Shown here: positions 6,819 to 8,128 of the stretch, in pieces | How the letters are laid out: every line of letters begins with the position of its first letter | Numbering within the stretch: position 1 is the first letter of the stretch | Assembly (NCBI GenBank): GCA_903847655.1 | Contig: CAINEG010000204.1 | Span: 1 to 8,128, forward strand | Direction: 5' to 3' | Origin: an uncultured Bacteroidota bacterium | GTDB taxonomy: Bacteria > Bacteroidota > Bacteroidia > Chitinophagales > Chitinophagaceae | DNA length: 8,128 nucleotides | Translations under genes and position numbers: made by a program | The notes under the pieces: generated by a model | The model's input: only the letters and a program-made list of their open reading frames with translations | Databases searched by the model: none | Told to the model about the DNA's origin: nothing

Positions 6819-7811
6819 TTATCCGAAATCAATCTCCGTATTATCTCCAATATTTAAAGTACGGCTTAATCCTTTCACGGCTGCATCACTTCCTATCAAT
6901 GAATTGTCTAAAACTACTTCATCTAGTGTAGTATAGGAGCCTATGATACTTTCTTTGACTACCGAACTCTTAATGGTGGTATTGCTTCCTATAGTGACAT
7001 GTGGGCCAATGATGGAATGCTCGATCACACAGCCTTCTGCAATACTTACCGGTGCAATGATGATACTATTTGGATAGCTATCTGGGTTTATTGCCAAGCC
7101 TCCTGTTTTCTTAAGTAATACCGCATTGGCTTCTAATAAATTTTCTTTCTTGCCGCAATCGTACCAATGCTTTACTTTAAAGGATCTAAATTCAACTCCT
7201 TTTTTGATCATGCAATCCAATGCATCTGTTAAATTGTATTCTCCATTAGATTTGATGTCTTCTTTAAAAAGTTGTTGAAAACATTCAAACAAAATTTTTG
7301 ATTCTTTAATTTTATACAAACCCACCAAGGCATTATTGCTTTTTGGAATAGAGGGCTTTTCCACTGCGTGTTCGATTTTACCTTCCTCGTCCATTTCAAC
7401 GACACCAAACTGTCTTGGATCATCCACTTTTTTAATACCCAACATGCTAAAAGGGCTCTTCATCACTTCTTTGAGGTCAAATTCGCAGATGGTATCTCCC
7501 AGTGCAATAAAAACTTCCTCTTCTCCCACTATTTTTTTTGCCAATTCAATGGCATGGGCCGTTCCATTGCGTTCGTTTTGATATACAAAATGGGTAGTTA
7601 AATGAGGGTATGTGGCTTGTACATAATCCTGAATTTTATCTCCCAAATAACCTACAATAAATATAAATTCGGTAATTCCCCCTTCTCTGAGCTGATCTAC
7701 AATAAAACTAAGTATGGTTTTGCCCGCCATCGGAATCAATGCCTTGGGCTGTGTGTAGGTATGTGGTCTAAGTTTTGCGCCAGCTCCAGCAACCGGTATA
7801 ATAGCCTTCAT
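6819..7811 (-). CDS. Sugar-1-phosphate nucleotidyltransferase with C-terminal left-handed beta-helix
   Basis: This 330-aa cytosolic enzyme of the NTP_transferase family (glucose-1-phosphate thymidylyl-/uridylyltransferase-like) would make NDP-sugars for surface polysaccharides. The start ATG (complement of 7809-7811) opens onto the nucleotide-binding loop, read here as GAGAKLRPHTYTQPKALIP (9-27), with K23 as the second signature lysine. Other family points are NERNGTAHAI (79-88), metal-binding D106 in LGDT, EKP (151-153), GEYNLTDAL (190-198) and KHWYDCG (214-220). Residues about 250-315 form hexapeptide repeats (IAEGCV, IIGPHV, TIGSNT, IIGSYT, LIGSDA), typical of the long form and absent from short RmlA. 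Residue 12 is Ala where the signature usually has Thr. It converges with the dehydrogenase gene and diverges from glyA. Base and sugar specificity cannot be read from the sequence, so no symbol is given. Confidence 0.88.
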   Translation of the reverse strand: MKAIIPVAGAGAKLRPHTYTQPKALIPMAGKTILSFIVDQLREGGITEFIFIVGYLGDKIQDYVQATYPHLTTHFVYQNERNGTAHAIELAKKIVGEEEVFIALGDTICEFDLKEVMKSPFSMLGIKKVDDPRQFGVVEMDEEGKIEHAVEKPSIPKSNNALVGLYKIKESKILFECFQQLFKEDIKSNGEYNLTDALDCMIKKGVEFRSFKVKHWYDCGKKENLLEANAVLLKKTGGLAINPDSYPNSIIIAPVSIAEGCVIEHSIIGPHVTIGSNTTIKSSVVKESIIGSYTTLDEVVLDNSLIGSDAAVKGLSRTLNIGDNTEIDFG

Positions 7812-7862
7812 TTTTTACTTTTTAGGGGGTGATAAATGTAGCAAATAACTGTTAGTAAAACT

Positions 7863-7872
7863 GCAAATTTGC
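7863..7872. repeat. 10-bp perfect palindrome GCAAATTTGC
   Basis: The sequence reads identically on both strands. It lies 52 bp upstream of the nucleotidyltransferase ATG and 131 bp upstream of the glyA ATG. It could be a regulator half-site pair, or simply two overlapping TTTGC promoter-like words in AT-rich DNA. No function is assigned. Confidence 0.35.
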
Positions 7873-7945
7873 GTCTCAATTAGGCCATTTCAGCAAAAGG
7901 CATTGAAAATGTGGATATTAGGCGGCTAACTGTTGAAACTTGGAC

Positions 7946-7976
7946 TTTGACTAGGCTCATTAATGATTTATTTTTG
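7946..7976 (+). promoter_or_regulatory. Consensus Bacteroidota promoter for glyA
   Basis: TTTG (7946-7949), exactly 19 bases, then TATTTTTG (7969-7976) match the TTTG-N19-TAnnTTTG consensus with no mismatch at fixed positions. Transcription would be expected to begin around 7980-7983, leaving a leader of about 20 nt before ATG 8003. The identical spacing to the guaB promoter strengthens both calls. Confidence 0.7.
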
Positions 7977-8002
7977 CAAAATAGAACCCTAAAAATACAG
8001 CC

Positions 8003-8128
8003 ATGCAAAGAGATACCCTTGTATTTGACATTATCCGTCAAGAATTAGAACGCCAAAGAAGAGGCATTGAATTAATCGCTTCTGAAAACTTTACCAGCTT
8101 ACAAGTTATGCAAGCCATGGGTGGTGTG
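8003..8128 (+). CDS. glyA: Serine hydroxymethyltransferase GlyA, N-terminal fragment (3' end outside window)
   Basis: The first 42 codons are present and run off the right edge. The product is a PLP enzyme that interconverts serine and glycine and charges tetrahydrofolate with a one-carbon unit in the cytosol. The N-terminal pattern [18 protein letters not shown] followed by [12 protein letters not shown] and VMQAMGG is diagnostic of the family; the ELIASEN segment is nearly invariant in SHMT. The PLP lysine lies outside the window. ATG 8003 is the only sensible start, preceded by a consensus promoter and a short A-rich leader without a strong Shine-Dalgarno sequence. Confidence 0.95.
   Translation, partial: MQRDTLVFDIIRQELERQRRGIELIASENFTSLQVMQAMGGV

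Larger units (their letters stand above)
7812..8002. other. 191-bp divergent intergenic region between the nucleotidyltransferase gene and glyA
   Basis: This is the longest non-coding stretch in the window. It holds a consensus promoter for glyA at its right end (7946-7976), a perfect 10-bp palindrome GCAAATTTGC (7863-7872) and two AACTGTT-containing segments (around 7848 and 7928). For the minus-strand gene I see only partial -7-like boxes (for example GTTATTTG and TACATTTA on that strand) without a correctly spaced -33 element. I find no convincing small ORF or RNA gene here. Confidence 0.6.

Noticed and set aside
7336..7832. Open frames on the plus strand antisense to the nucleotidyltransferase gene
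   Set aside because: They overlap the intact, conserved minus-strand gene almost entirely and have no promoter or family features.
1..8128. Novel defence, mobile or CRISPR-like system
   Set aside because: Apart from the gaps described, every long stretch is covered by an intact, recognisable housekeeping or envelope gene. No direct-repeat arrays, transposase, integrase, tRNA or compositional break are visible.

Overview
The window is AT-rich chromosomal DNA from a member of the Bacteroidota, probably the Chitinophagia/Sphingobacteriia side of the phylum; family-level placement is inference. The clues are a four-domain TPR/propeller/CRD/OmpA periplasmic protein of the PorE type, a DUF4105 (Lnb_N) protein with a five-helix tail, the absence of clear Shine-Dalgarno sequences, and two copies of the Bacteroidota promoter TTTG-N19-TAnnTTTG, upstream of guaB and glyA. 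All genes have intact frames and similar base composition. I see no mobile element, CRISPR array, RNA gene or sign of recent transfer.

Layout, left to right. The 3' end of queE (7-deazaguanine pathway) runs off the left edge. After 32 bp comes an exported 638-aa PorE-like peptidoglycan-binding protein (268-2184). Next are dprA (2233-3327), encoding the RecA-loading protein of natural transformation, and guaB (3370-4854), encoding IMP dehydrogenase. The lnb-like gene (4877-6034, TTG start) follows guaB by 22 bp and encodes a probable lipoprotein N-acyltransferase. A YdfG-type short-chain dehydrogenase follows 5 bp later (6040-6798). On the minus strand, converging with it and separated by only 20 bp, is a sugar-1-phosphate nucleotidyltransferase with a C-terminal left-handed beta-helix (6819-7811). 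A 191-bp divergent intergenic region then leads to the 5' end of glyA (8003 to the right edge).

How the genes relate. These are mostly housekeeping and envelope genes and do not form one dedicated pathway. guaB, lnb and ydfG are tightly packed in one direction and may share the guaB promoter. The PorE-like protein and Lnb both act in the periplasm or envelope, and the nucleotidyltransferase probably supplies activated sugars for surface polysaccharide.

I did not find a convincing novel system. The points most worth a second look are: a consensus promoter placed so close to the guaB ATG that the mRNA may be leaderless, with a weaker parallel at dprA; a PorE-like protein without a lipobox cysteine; the forced TTG start of lnb; and a substitution in the nucleotide-binding signature of the nucleotidyltransferase.
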